The notes: generated by a model not told the origin, from the letters alone. DNA of 5,844 nt from Candidatus Omnitrophota bacterium (GCA_020061685.1 JAGUXU010000108.1:1-5844); one strand, 5' to 3'. Positions 1 through 5,844 are shown, counted from the first letter of the stretch. Numbers and translations are program-made.

Positions 1-1461
1 CGTCTTATAATTGAGGGCGATCTGCTTATTTAATCCGCTGAGGGCCTTTGACGGCGCGTCAGACAGATTTACCAAGTGCCTGAAATCCGCGATAGCCCTT
101 GCCATAAAAAGCGCGGCAGGGGCTCCCTTGCCGGAGACATCGCCTATCATTATGCCGAGTTTCCTTTCTGCCGCTATTGCGTCCGCGAAATCGTAGAGGT
201 CGCCTCCGATCGCCTTGGCGGTCTCTATTGATGCGACTATCTCTATCCCCTCTGCCCGCGGCACAGAGGCCGGTAAAAAAGCCATCTGGATATTCTTCGC
301 TATCGAGAGCTCTTTTTCGATCAAAAGCCGATTTTGCTTCTCGACAAGATACCTGTTTACGGTAACACCCAAATATACGGCTATCGCAAGCACCATAGGA
401 CAGAATAGATCTATCCATAACCCGAAGAAGGCAAACAAGATAAAACTTATGAGGGCAAAGGAAAACAGGACCGCCGCTGAAATACCTAACCCTGCTACCG
501 GTCTTGCCTTATTTGCGACCAAAATTATGACCAGACAAAGCACGAAAAGAAGCGTCAAGTTGATAAATCTGTCTGCCCTGATCAGGAATTTATTCTGTAT
601 TATTGAATTAAATAGGCTGGCATGGACACCAACCATGGGATAAGCGGGTTCGATAGGGTTCGGTTTCAGGTCGTGCCCGCCGACCTCTGTCTGGCCCACA
701 AAACATATCTTATTATAAAGATCAGCGACATTTATTATGCTCTTTTCTCCTTCAACGGTCTCTTTGAAAGAGATCAGGATGTCGGAAAAGGAATAATGCT
801 TGAAGGTCTTCGTCCACCTCCCCGGATAATTGATCAAGGCCATACCGTCATCGCCCAGCGGCACCTTCACGATTTCCTTGCCCAGGTAGTCCTTCGCGAC
901 GAGATAGGTCAGGTGGTGATATCTCTTGCCTTTGCAGTCTATAGCTAAGGGGATCCTTCTTATCTTACCGTCTATATCAGCGACGGCATTTATAAACCCT
1001 ACGCCTTTTGCGGATCTCTCCAGGCCCCTTATCAGGGGAACCTCTATCTCCGGGGATCTCAATAAGGACTTGGCACCTTTGCCTTCATCTTTAAAAGCGA
1101 TCGGATAATATATCAGCCCTTTTGCCTCCTCGGTCGCCGCTATCAACTCTTCATCATGGGGACCGGCCTCGCCAAAGAGGATATCGAAGACGACCGCCTT
1201 CGCGCCCAACTGGCGCAGGGCATCTATCAGATAGGCATGGTACTCGCGGCTGAAAGGCCATCTGCCGAATTCCTTTATCGTATCTTCGTTGATCTCGATT
1301 ATTACTATATCCGGATTTACTCTTAAGGGAGGCCTTAATTTGAATCGTAAGTCGAGGGTCTGGAGTTCATAGCTCTCAAAAATCCTGAAAAAAGAAAATA
1401 AGAATAAAATAAAAATGCCCGCGAGATAGGCAACGTGTTTGAGGAGCTTATCCTTGGGCAT
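1..1461 (-). CDS. CHASE2 sensor / PP2C (SpoIIE/RsbU-type) phosphatase, C-terminally cut by the window edge
   Basis: The frame is open from an ATG at 1461-1459 to position 1: 487 codons with no stop. Seen: one N-terminal membrane segment (about residues 7-25); a CHASE2-like extracytoplasmic domain (about 30-287) with W68-P69, VVFDILF (90-96), DIDGKIRRIP (162-171) and PMVGVHASLFNSI (275-287); three membrane segments (about 299-316, 322-345, 348-367); a charged linker ending in IQMAFLP (391-397); then the start of a PP2C domain with GGDLYD (419-424) and GDVSGKG (440-446). In this family the Asp residues of these two motifs (D421, D441) bind the catalytic metal ions, so the visible half looks active. 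Family knowledge: such proteins dephosphorylate STAS antagonists in response to an envelope signal. Inference: it may act on the STAS protein at the other end of the operon. It starts 11 bases after the barrel gene stop. The remaining PP2C domain is off-window. A cyclase or histidine-kinase output is ruled out by the PP2C motifs. Confidence 0.9.
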   Translation of the reverse strand, partial: MPKDKLLKHVAYLAGIFILFLFSFFRIFESYELQTLDLRFKLRPPLRVNPDIVIIEINEDTIKEFGRWPFSREYHAYLIDALRQLGAKAVVFDILFGEAGPHDEELIAATEEAKGLIYYPIAFKDEGKGAKSLLRSPEIEVPLIRGLERSAKGVGFINAVADIDGKIRRIPLAIDCKGKRYHHLTYLVAKDYLGKEIVKVPLGDDGMALINYPGRWTKTFKHYSFSDILISFKETVEGEKSIINVADLYNKICFVGQTEVGGHDLKPNPIEPAYPMVGVHASLFNSIIQNKFLIRADRFINLTLLFVLCLVIILVANKARPVAGLGISAAVLFSFALISFILFAFFGLWIDLFCPMVLAIAVYLGVTVNRYLVEKQNRLLIEKELSIAKNIQMAFLPASVPRAEGIEIVASIETAKAIGGDLYDFADAIAAERKLGIMIGDVSGKGAPAALFMARAIADFRHLVNLSDAPSKALSGLNKQIALNYKT

Positions 1462-1469
1462 AGAGCCGG

Positions 1470-1475
1470 TCCTTA
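1470..1475 (-). promoter_or_regulatory. Ribosome binding site of the CHASE2-phosphatase gene, overlapping the upstream stop codon
   Basis: Read on the minus strand this is TAAGGA, 8 bases before the ATG at 1461. Its first three bases are the TAA stop of the barrel gene. Ribosomes finishing the barrel gene would sit on this site, which favours translational coupling and supports the chosen start. Confidence 0.7.
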
Positions 1476-2501
1476 AAATCTACAATACAGGCCTAACGTA
1501 CTGATGGAACCCGAATATTTCAGAGCGGGGTAGTTCGACTTATTCTGCCTGTACGTGTAACTAAAAGCGAGGGTCGTATTTTTGTATATGTCATAAAATA
1601 ACGACCCTGTCAATGTATAGCCCCGATCGCGCTCGCGCCTTGTCAAATCGGTCGGAAGGGTCCTGTGTTCATATACCTTAAATTGCCTGTTGTAGGACAG
1701 GTACGCGCTCATCTTATCGGTGATCAAGTATATCATCGAAGGGCCGAGCCTGAGGGACTGATAATCATAGTAATCATGAAACTTGTCGTTTGAATCGTTT
1801 ACGAAGAATTCGCCCGATAATTTAAACATCGCCTTCTTAAGGAATACGCCGAAGTCGTAGTCGAATGTATTTCTATAATCGACTCTTTTGATATCGGATT
1901 TGCCGCCCCATCCAAGGTGTGCTTTTTGGTTGGTGTAATGCCTATAAGAATACTCGTAGCCGAAGGATTGAAAAAGGTTATGCGGCAGCCTCTGCTTGAG
2001 TTCCAGCCCGGTCTTGTCTCCGAAATAGGTGCCGTCGCCGTAATAAGGATACGCGACCACTTCCACATTATTCAATGCGGTAAGAGTGATGTCATAGGGA
2101 AGTTTTCCCTCGAAGCCGAACTTCAGGTCCGTATCCACGAGGCTGGCGTCGGTCGCTTCCCAATAAGTTATGTCGTGGACCGCCGCCTCCCCGAATACGT
2201 TCCATCTGCCGTTCAGGGCGCAGGTGGCTTTCGCGTCCAGTATCCCTTCGGAAAAGGTATCGCCCTTCCTTTGCGGATCGAGAAAGACGTTGTTGTCATA
2301 CCCCTGCATGGCGGAAGCGAAAAACTTGGTCTTGTATTTTCCGCCTTCCTTGACCGCCTCTATCTTCTTATATGCCTTTTCTTCCGCTTTACCCAGATCT
2401 TTCTGCGTCGTCTGCTCTTCGGTAAAATCCGCGGCCTTGAGCGGAGAGTTAAAAGAGAACGCTAAAAACAGGACCCAAAGCGCGATAGCATACTTTCTCA
2501 T
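1473..2501 (-). CDS. Outer-membrane beta-barrel protein, putative porin-like
   Basis: This is a 342-residue protein with a classical signal peptide: a basic start (MRK), a hydrophobic core at about residues 5-17, and likely cleavage after A23 or A24 (PLKAA|DF). A short charged, Lys/Glu-rich segment (about 25-58) is followed by a long region of alternating polar and hydrophobic/aromatic residues rich in Tyr, Phe, Trp and Gly, typical of amphipathic beta strands. The motif GYDNNVFLD (67-75) resembles the first strand of the putative beta-barrel porin 2 group, recognised by eye only. The chain ends in Tyr-Cys-Arg-Phe; a terminal Phe is the usual signal for barrel insertion by BamA. The substrate is unknown. 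It lies 24 bases downstream of the FecR-domain gene and 11 bases upstream of the CHASE2-phosphatase gene. Inference: it works at the outer membrane with the periplasmic FecR protein or the Mla transporter. The barrel call is solid; the specific role is not. Confidence 0.8.
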   Translation of the reverse strand: MRKYAIALWVLFLAFSFNSPLKAADFTEEQTTQKDLGKAEEKAYKKIEAVKEGGKYKTKFFASAMQGYDNNVFLDPQRKGDTFSEGILDAKATCALNGRWNVFGEAAVHDITYWEATDASLVDTDLKFGFEGKLPYDITLTALNNVEVVAYPYYGDGTYFGDKTGLELKQRLPHNLFQSFGYEYSYRHYTNQKAHLGWGGKSDIKRVDYRNTFDYDFGVFLKKAMFKLSGEFFVNDSNDKFHDYYDYQSLRLGPSMIYLITDKMSAYLSYNRQFKVYEHRTLPTDLTRRERDRGYTLTGSLFYDIYKNTTLAFSYTYRQNKSNYPALKYSGSISTLGLYCRF

Positions 2502-2510
2502 TTTAACGTT

Positions 2511-2516
2511 TCCTCC
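2511..2516 (-). promoter_or_regulatory. Ribosome binding site of the beta-barrel gene
   Basis: GGAGGA on the minus strand, 9 bases before the ATG at 2501. It lies in the 24-base gap after the FecR-domain gene, so initiation here need not depend on upstream translation. It supports the ATG that gives a clean signal peptide. Confidence 0.7.
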
Positions 2517-2525
2517 AATTATCCT

Positions 2526-3365
2526 TTAATATGGGTCGTCGCATGGGGGCTCGGGAGCGGGCTGCTCCTCCTCTATCGTCTGCTCTATTCTCTGGGTATC
2601 CTGCTGCTGGATCACGTCCTGTTTATATTCTTCCTGCTTCTGGATAGTCTCCTGCTGGATCGACTCTACATTAGAGAAATCCTGGCTTATAGGCGACGGT
2701 TGTTCCTCCCTGATGCTCTCATCTATCCTGCCGCCCAAATCATCCTTCCATGAACCCCAGTCGCTCCTGTCCATATCCGTGACCTCTATAAGCTCGCCCG
2801 GGGCCTCGAACCTCTCAATCATGACCTCCCAGCCTTCCTTTAAGGATATCTCTTGTATTAAATTACCCTGCTCGTCAAACGACTGGACGAACAACTCGTC
2901 CTCAAAGGCCTTGACGGTATCCATATTCTCTCCCGCGATGACGTCGCCGCCGCTTCCTCTTGCTCCCGCCACCACCGTAGGCGTCTTTATCTCAAAAGAG
3001 GAGTCTTTCTTAAGGCTCTTTACCACAAAGCGGATCTTCCCGCGGGGCAGCTCAACCTGCCTTAACATCTTGCCGCGCAATATGGCAGTGGAATTCTCAT
3101 CCAGCCGGACGATATTTTTCTTGTCCCTGTCAAACGCTATCTCTACGGCTGAACTTTTGCCCGTCTTCGCCGTATCTCCGTCGGTAAGTATCATTCCTTC
3201 TTTCGCCTTGGCCCAGTCGGTCTTGCCGGCCTTCTGGATATTAACGTCTCCCTTTACCATTATGACCCTCGCCTCGCGTACCAGTTCCTTGGCAAGGACC
3301 GGACCGGAATCCAATAGCAAAGCGCCGACAGACAATCCCAATATCAAATATCCGGCCTTCAGCAT
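2526..3365 (-). CDS. Exported FecR-domain protein with Gln/Glu-rich C-terminal tail
   Basis: This is a 279-residue protein starting at the ATG at 3365. A longer reading from TTG at 3377 is possible but would start inside the ribosome binding site. Residues 1-25 are a signal peptide (MLK, hydrophobic 5-18, cleavage after VLA at 25). Residues about 31-200 form a FecR-type domain: ARVIMVKGDVNIQ (32-44), EGMILTDGDTAKTGKSSAVEI (56-76), a LDENS strand near 88-92, and TPTVVAGARGSGGDV (128-142), which matches the family's conserved TPTAVAGVRGT region. Residues 221-279 are a low-complexity tail with 11 Gln in residues 237-268, ending Pro-rich with one Cys. In classical FecR this domain senses occupied TonB receptors and signals through an N-terminal anti-sigma segment. 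Here that segment is absent and the protein should be soluble in the periplasm, so it is not a canonical FecR. Inference: a scaffold or sensor partner of the adjacent barrel and CHASE2 protein. Confidence 0.85.
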   Translation of the reverse strand: MLKAGYLILGLSVGALLLDSGPVLAKELVREARVIMVKGDVNIQKAGKTDWAKAKEGMILTDGDTAKTGKSSAVEIAFDRDKKNIVRLDENSTAILRGKMLRQVELPRGKIRFVVKSLKKDSSFEIKTPTVVAGARGSGGDVIAGENMDTVKAFEDELFVQSFDEQGNLIQEISLKEGWEVMIERFEAPGELIEVTDMDRSDWGSWKDDLGGRIDESIREEQPSPISQDFSNVESIQQETIQKQEEYKQDVIQQQDTQRIEQTIEEEQPAPEPPCDDPY

Positions 3366-3367
3366 CT

Positions 3368-4051
3368 TCACCTCCAATTTTGCTCGGTTTTAACGGGGGC
3401 TTCCTTCTTGACGTCCTTCTTGACTTCCTTTTGTTTCATTATGAGTTTCCAGGGATTACGTTTTATATCGTCGCTGAATTCCTTGAAGTTCTCGGATGTG
3501 TCCTTCAAGTTGATTATCGTAGCCCTTATATCGTCCTTGTTGTCTACGAGGACGCCGTCGGCGTGGCCGACCAATTTCTGCAAGTCTTGAACGCCGGCAT
3601 CTATCCTCGCCGCGAGGGTCCTGCCCGTATCGATCAATTCTTCTATCTCGAAGGGGTCTATGCCGGTAAGCACAACGCCTCTCTTAACGAACGGCGAGCC
3701 CTTTGAGCCGCCCGTGATCTCGATATATTTTTCTCCTATAAGGCCGGTCGTGCTGATCCTGATCTTGGAGTCTTCCCTGATCCTGACCCTCTCATCAAGC
3801 TTCATAGTGACCAGGACCTTCGTCTCGTCCCCATCATAGGTGCAGCCCACGCTCTTTATCTCGCCCGCCTTGACACCGGCGAGCTTGACAGGCGAGTTCT
3901 CCTCCAGGCCGCTTACGTAAGTAAAGGTGCATTTTACCTCGTAGCCCTTCTCGGTCTTTATGCCGCCTATCTTATAGACGATAAACAAAAGTAATAGCGC
4001 CGCGACCACAACCACGACCCCGGTCTTGATCTCATTAGTCAGTCTTACCAT
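3368..4051 (-). CDS. mlaD: MCE-domain substrate-binding subunit of an Mla-type lipid ABC transporter
   Basis: This 227-residue protein is built like MlaD. A short cytoplasmic start is followed by one uncleaved membrane segment (about residues 10-28) and a single MCE domain (about 37-115), including PVKLAGVKAGEI (54-65) and LIGEKYIEI (104-112). A helical C-terminal part (about 133-204) ends in a NPWKLI motif (199-204), resembling the conserved NP-containing motif of many MCE proteins. Family knowledge: MlaD hexamers anchored in the inner membrane form a ring on the MlaFE core, through which lipid passes. It is somewhat longer than E. coli MlaD (183 residues) because of the C-terminal extension, whose last 22 or so residues are Lys/Glu-rich and probably disordered. 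The gene follows mlaF after 18 bases and ends 2 bases before the FecR-protein start. With one MCE domain it is not a PqiB- or LetB-type tube protein. Confidence 0.92.
   Translation of the reverse strand: MVRLTNEIKTGVVVVVAALLLLFIVYKIGGIKTEKGYEVKCTFTYVSGLEENSPVKLAGVKAGEIKSVGCTYDGDETKVLVTMKLDERVRIREDSKIRISTTGLIGEKYIEITGGSKGSPFVKRGVVLTGIDPFEIEELIDTGRTLAARIDAGVQDLQKLVGHADGVLVDNKDDIRATIINLKDTSENFKEFSDDIKRNPWKLIMKQKEVKKDVKKEAPVKTEQNWR
3371..3375 (-). promoter_or_regulatory. Ribosome binding site that fixes the FecR-protein start, embedded in the end of mlaD
   Basis: GGAGG on the minus strand, 5 bases before the ATG at 3365. The extended match GGAGGTGA (3375-3368) is fully complementary to the usual 16S anti-Shine-Dalgarno tail. 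It runs through the last sense codons and the TGA stop of mlaD. An upstream TTG at 3377 overlaps this site and is therefore an unlikely start. The arrangement indicates translational coupling of mlaD and the FecR-protein gene. Confidence 0.8.
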
Positions 4052-4058
4052 ATCTTGA

Positions 4059-4064
4059 CTCCTT
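4059..4064 (-). promoter_or_regulatory. Ribosome binding site of mlaD
   Basis: AAGGAG on the minus strand, 7 bases before the ATG at 4051: a strong, well-spaced site. It lies just after two consecutive in-frame TAA stops ending mlaF (4072-4070 and 4069-4067). Confidence 0.75.
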
Positions 4065-4069
4065 TTTTA

Positions 4070-4873
4070 TTATTTTGTCAATTCCTGCAAATAATTTTCA
4101 TCCGGCTTAAAGAACCCTATCGGCCCGTCGGGGCTGCCGGTAATGAATTGTTTTACGTATTCGTTTTTGGAATTTTGTATCTCTTCTTTCGTCCCTATCT
4201 CCAGTACTTTTCCCTTATGAAGCATCGCGATCCTGTCGGCTATCCTGAAGACGGAATTCATGTCGTGGGTGACGATAACCGAGGTTATGGAAAGCTTCTC
4301 GCTTAGATCCACTATAAGTTTATCGATGACCGCGGTCACGACCGGATCCAGGCCCGCGGAGGGCTCGTCATAAAAGATTATTTCCGGGTCTAACGCTATG
4401 GCGCGGGCGAGGCCTACGCGTTTTTTCATCCCGCCCGATAGTTGCGACGGATAAAGATGGCCGAAGCCGTGCAGTCCGACCAGCTCAAGCTTCATCTTGA
4501 CCATTATCTTTATTATATGCTCGTCCAGCTTGGTGTGCTCTCTCAACGGCAGGCTTATGTTCTCCTCGACCGTAAGCGAATCAAAGAGCGCCGAGGACTG
4601 GAATAGCATCCCGAACCTCTTTTTGAACCCATCCATCTTATCATCGCCGGCGGTGCTTATATCCTCGCCGAAGAGATAGACCTTCCCCGAATCGGGGCGA
4701 AGTCCGCCGATGATGTGACGCAGGATCGTTGATTTCCCGCAGCCCGAACCGCCCATTATGACGAAACTCTCGCCTTTATAGATCTCGAGATTTATGCCGT
4801 CGAGCACCCTGCGGCCGCCGAATTCCTTTACGAGATTCTCTATCTTTATGACTACTTCTTTCTCTTCAGCCAT
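4070..4873 (-). CDS. mlaF: Mla-type lipid transporter ATP-binding protein
   Basis: This is a 267-residue ABC ATPase with every core motif intact: Walker A GGSGCGKST (41-49), Q-loop Q92, signature LSGGM (145-149), Walker B with catalytic Glu IIFYDEP (165-171, E170), D-loop GLDP (174-177) and switch His H203 (VTHD). The LSGGMKKRVGLARAIALDPE stretch and SAGLDP are typical of the MlaF/Mkl group that partners MlaE permeases. It hydrolyses ATP on the cytoplasmic face to drive lipid movement through MlaE-MlaD. Residues about 245-267 form a C-terminal extension (SPDGPIGFF and onward); in E. coli the MlaF C-terminal region contacts the neighbouring MlaF and the STAS protein MlaB. The start codon lies 3 bases after the mlaE stop with no clear Shine-Dalgarno site of its own, suggesting that its translation is coupled to mlaE. 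Tandem TAA codons end the gene. Confidence 0.95.
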   Translation of the reverse strand: MAEEKEVVIKIENLVKEFGGRRVLDGINLEIYKGESFVIMGGSGCGKSTILRHIIGGLRPDSGKVYLFGEDISTAGDDKMDGFKKRFGMLFQSSALFDSLTVEENISLPLREHTKLDEHIIKIMVKMKLELVGLHGFGHLYPSQLSGGMKKRVGLARAIALDPEIIFYDEPSAGLDPVVTAVIDKLIVDLSEKLSITSVIVTHDMNSVFRIADRIAMLHKGKVLEIGTKEEIQNSKNEYVKQFITGSPDGPIGFFKPDENYLQELTK

Positions 4874-4876
4874 TTT

Positions 4877-5671
4877 TTACACGCTCGAAAAATAAAATAT
4901 TCCGGTCAATATCGCGTCGGCCAGGATGATCAGGATAAAACTGCTTACAACGCTTAAAGTAGTCGACCGCCCTACCCCCTCGGCTCCGCCTGAGGTATTA
5001 AGGCCGTGATAACAGGCTATCATCGCTATTATCATCGCGAATACAAAACTCTTGAAGAGGCCGGTCATGACATCCTTCATGACGAGGAATTGGAAATTGG
5101 TGCTTATATAGAGGTTAGGCGATATCTTAAGGTTGAATACGCCGACGACGAAGCCTCCGAACATCCCGACCACATCGCCTATGACCGTAAGCGCCGGAAG
5201 CATCAATAATAGCGCGAGGAACCTCGGCACTACCAAGAACCTTATCGGGTTTAAGGCCATCGTATCAAGCGCCTCTATCTGTTCGGTGACTTTCATCGTC
5301 CCGAGTTCGGCGGCTATAGCGGCTCCCACCCTTCCGGCGACAACCAGGGCTATAAGTACGGGCCCTATCTCTCTTGTGATAGAGACGCTTATAAGGCTCG
5401 CTACGAACCTGACCGCGCCTAATTTATCCAACTGATATGCGCCCTGCATGGCCAGGACGATGCCGATGAAGAAAGTGACGAAGAATACTATGAGGACCGA
5501 TTGCAACCCGGCGAAGACCATCTGCTCGAATATATACCGTCTCCCTATAAATTTGCCTTTGAAGGGGGCGAAGAAAAGCCAGTAGAGGGTCTTAAAAAAT
5601 AAGGCCATCACATCCCAGATGGCCGCCCCTGTCCTTAAAGTTGACCTGCCTATGGTTTCAAATATATTCAT
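4877..5671 (-). CDS. mlaE: Mla-type lipid ABC transporter permease
   Basis: This 264-residue protein has the usual MlaE length and layout. An amphipathic N-terminal region (about 1-45) precedes membrane segments at roughly 52-76, 85-115, 145-180, 203-222 and 240-262. Conserved features are the TREIGPVL stretch (99-106), the GRVGAAIAAELGTMKVTEQ region (113-131) running on through IEALDTM, and SGGAEGVGRSTTLSVV (227-242) before the last helix. MlaE dimers form the inner-membrane core that receives lipid from or delivers it to the MlaD ring. The direction of transport cannot be read from sequence. It starts 23 bases after the STAS gene with AGGA (5682-5679) 7 bases before its ATG, and ends 3 bases before mlaF. 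The mlaE-mlaF-mlaD order differs from E. coli (mlaF-mlaE-mlaD-mlaC-mlaB), and no mlaC follows. Confidence 0.95.
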   Translation of the reverse strand: MNIFETIGRSTLRTGAAIWDVMALFFKTLYWLFFAPFKGKFIGRRYIFEQMVFAGLQSVLIVFFVTFFIGIVLAMQGAYQLDKLGAVRFVASLISVSITREIGPVLIALVVAGRVGAAIAAELGTMKVTEQIEALDTMALNPIRFLVVPRFLALLLMLPALTVIGDVVGMFGGFVVGVFNLKISPNLYISTNFQFLVMKDVMTGLFKSFVFAMIIAMIACYHGLNTSGGAEGVGRSTTLSVVSSFILIILADAILTGIFYFSSV

Positions 5672-5678
5672 AGCGTAA

Positions 5679-5682
5679 TCCT
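5679..5682 (-). promoter_or_regulatory. Ribosome binding site of mlaE
   Basis: AGGA on the minus strand, 7 bases before the ATG at 5671, in the 23-base gap after the STAS gene. The match is moderate; it supports the chosen start. No promoter or hairpin is evident in the gap, so mlaE is probably read from a promoter upstream of the STAS gene. Confidence 0.55.
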
Positions 5683-5694
5683 GCTAAGAACCGT

Positions 5695-5844
5695 TTAAAA
5701 TACCCTTAAGGCTTCCTCTTCGGTCGGAAAGATATCGAAAAGTTTTTCGAGTTTGGTTATCTCAAAGAGGCTCTTTACTTTACCCGTCAGGTTCGTAAGC
5801 CTCAGCCTCCCGCCCGAATTCTTTATCTTCTGATGGGCCTCGAC
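5695..5844 (-). CDS. STAS-domain protein (anti-sigma-factor antagonist-like or MlaB-like), N-terminus outside the window
   Basis: Only the last 49 residues and the TAA stop are present; the frame stays open to position 5844. The visible part reads as the C-terminal half of a STAS domain: an amphipathic helix (VEAHQKIKNSGG), a strand (RLRLTNLT), then KVKSLFEITKLEKLFDIFPT and a final EEEALRVF helix. This is the pattern of SpoIIAA/RsbV-type antagonists, where the L-x-L-x-N-L strand and the L-F-E-I-T-x-L-x-K helix are well conserved. The phosphorylatable Ser/Thr that would separate an active antagonist from an MlaB-type subunit lies beyond the edge. Two roles are plausible: a partner-switch antagonist dephosphorylated by the PP2C protein at the other end of the window, or an MlaB-like subunit bound to MlaF, as its place immediately before mlaE would suggest. 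The STAS fold is well supported; the choice between roles is open. Confidence 0.8.
   Translation of the reverse strand, partial: VEAHQKIKNSGGRLRLTNLTGKVKSLFEITKLEKLFDIFPTEEEALRVF

Noticed and set aside
11..1108. Several plus- and minus-strand open frames of 60-142 codons
   Set aside because: All overlap the uninterrupted minus-strand CHASE2-PP2C frame, which has clear domain motifs from end to end.
1917..2465. Plus-strand open frame of 182 codons
   Set aside because: It is antisense to the barrel gene, lacks recognisable domains, and the minus-strand frame has a signal peptide and barrel pattern.
2580..2670. CTGCTGGAT repeats as a CRISPR or mobile-element signature
   Set aside because: There are only two exact copies, inside a coding frame, explained by Ile-Gln-Gln repeats in a low-complexity tail.
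3377..3377. TTG as the start of the FecR protein
   Set aside because: It lies upstream of and overlapping the strong GGAGGTGA site; the ATG at 3365 has proper spacing and begins a clean signal peptide.
2713..3393. Plus-strand open frame of 226 codons, Ser-rich
   Set aside because: It mirrors the FecR-protein gene; its Ser/Leu-rich composition is the expected complement of that coding sequence and no ribosome site or domain supports it.
4067..4072. Tandem TAA TAA at the end of mlaF as possible recoding or frameshift signal
   Set aside because: The MlaF protein is full length with a normal C-terminus and mlaD has its own strong ribosome site; double stops are common and need no special explanation.
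1462..5694. Intergenic promoters, terminators or riboswitches
   Set aside because: All gaps are 2-24 bases, too short for a structured leader, and I see no convincing hairpin with a T-run or paired -35/-10 boxes.

Overview
The window holds one continuous run of seven genes, all on the minus strand and read right to left, with gaps of 2 to 24 bases. Both ends are cut. Transcription order is: a STAS-domain protein (only its last 49 residues), the permease, ATPase and substrate-binding subunits of an Mla/MCE-type lipid ABC transporter (mlaE, mlaF, mlaD), an exported FecR-domain protein, an outer-membrane beta-barrel protein, and a CHASE2-sensor/PP2C-phosphatase membrane protein whose C-terminus lies beyond position 1. 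The spacing suggests a single operon whose promoter lies to the right of the window and whose terminator lies to the left. No RNA gene, mobile element, CRISPR array or convincing terminator is visible.

The organism is a diderm (Gram-negative type) bacterium: it has an MCE lipid transporter, signal peptides, and a beta-barrel ending in phenylalanine. Base composition is fairly balanced, with frequent ATA (Ile) and AGG/AGA (Arg) codons and good Shine-Dalgarno sites. Codon habit and gene content would suit an uncultured lineage such as Omnitrophota or a deltaproteobacterium-like group. That placement is an impression, not a demonstration.

Positions 5844-3368 form a compact STAS-MlaE-MlaF-MlaD cassette that should move phospholipid between the inner membrane and the periplasm. 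Positions 3365-1 form a second module: a periplasmic FecR-type domain, an outer-membrane barrel, and a CHASE2 receptor with cytoplasmic phosphatase. The PP2C/SpoIIE-type phosphatase is the class that dephosphorylates STAS antagonists in partner-switching systems, and the operon begins (within view) with a STAS protein. The main inference is therefore that envelope lipid transport and an envelope-sensing partner switch are co-transcribed here, with a periplasmic FecR protein and an unassigned barrel as further components. No anti-sigma kinase, MlaA or MlaC is present in the window.
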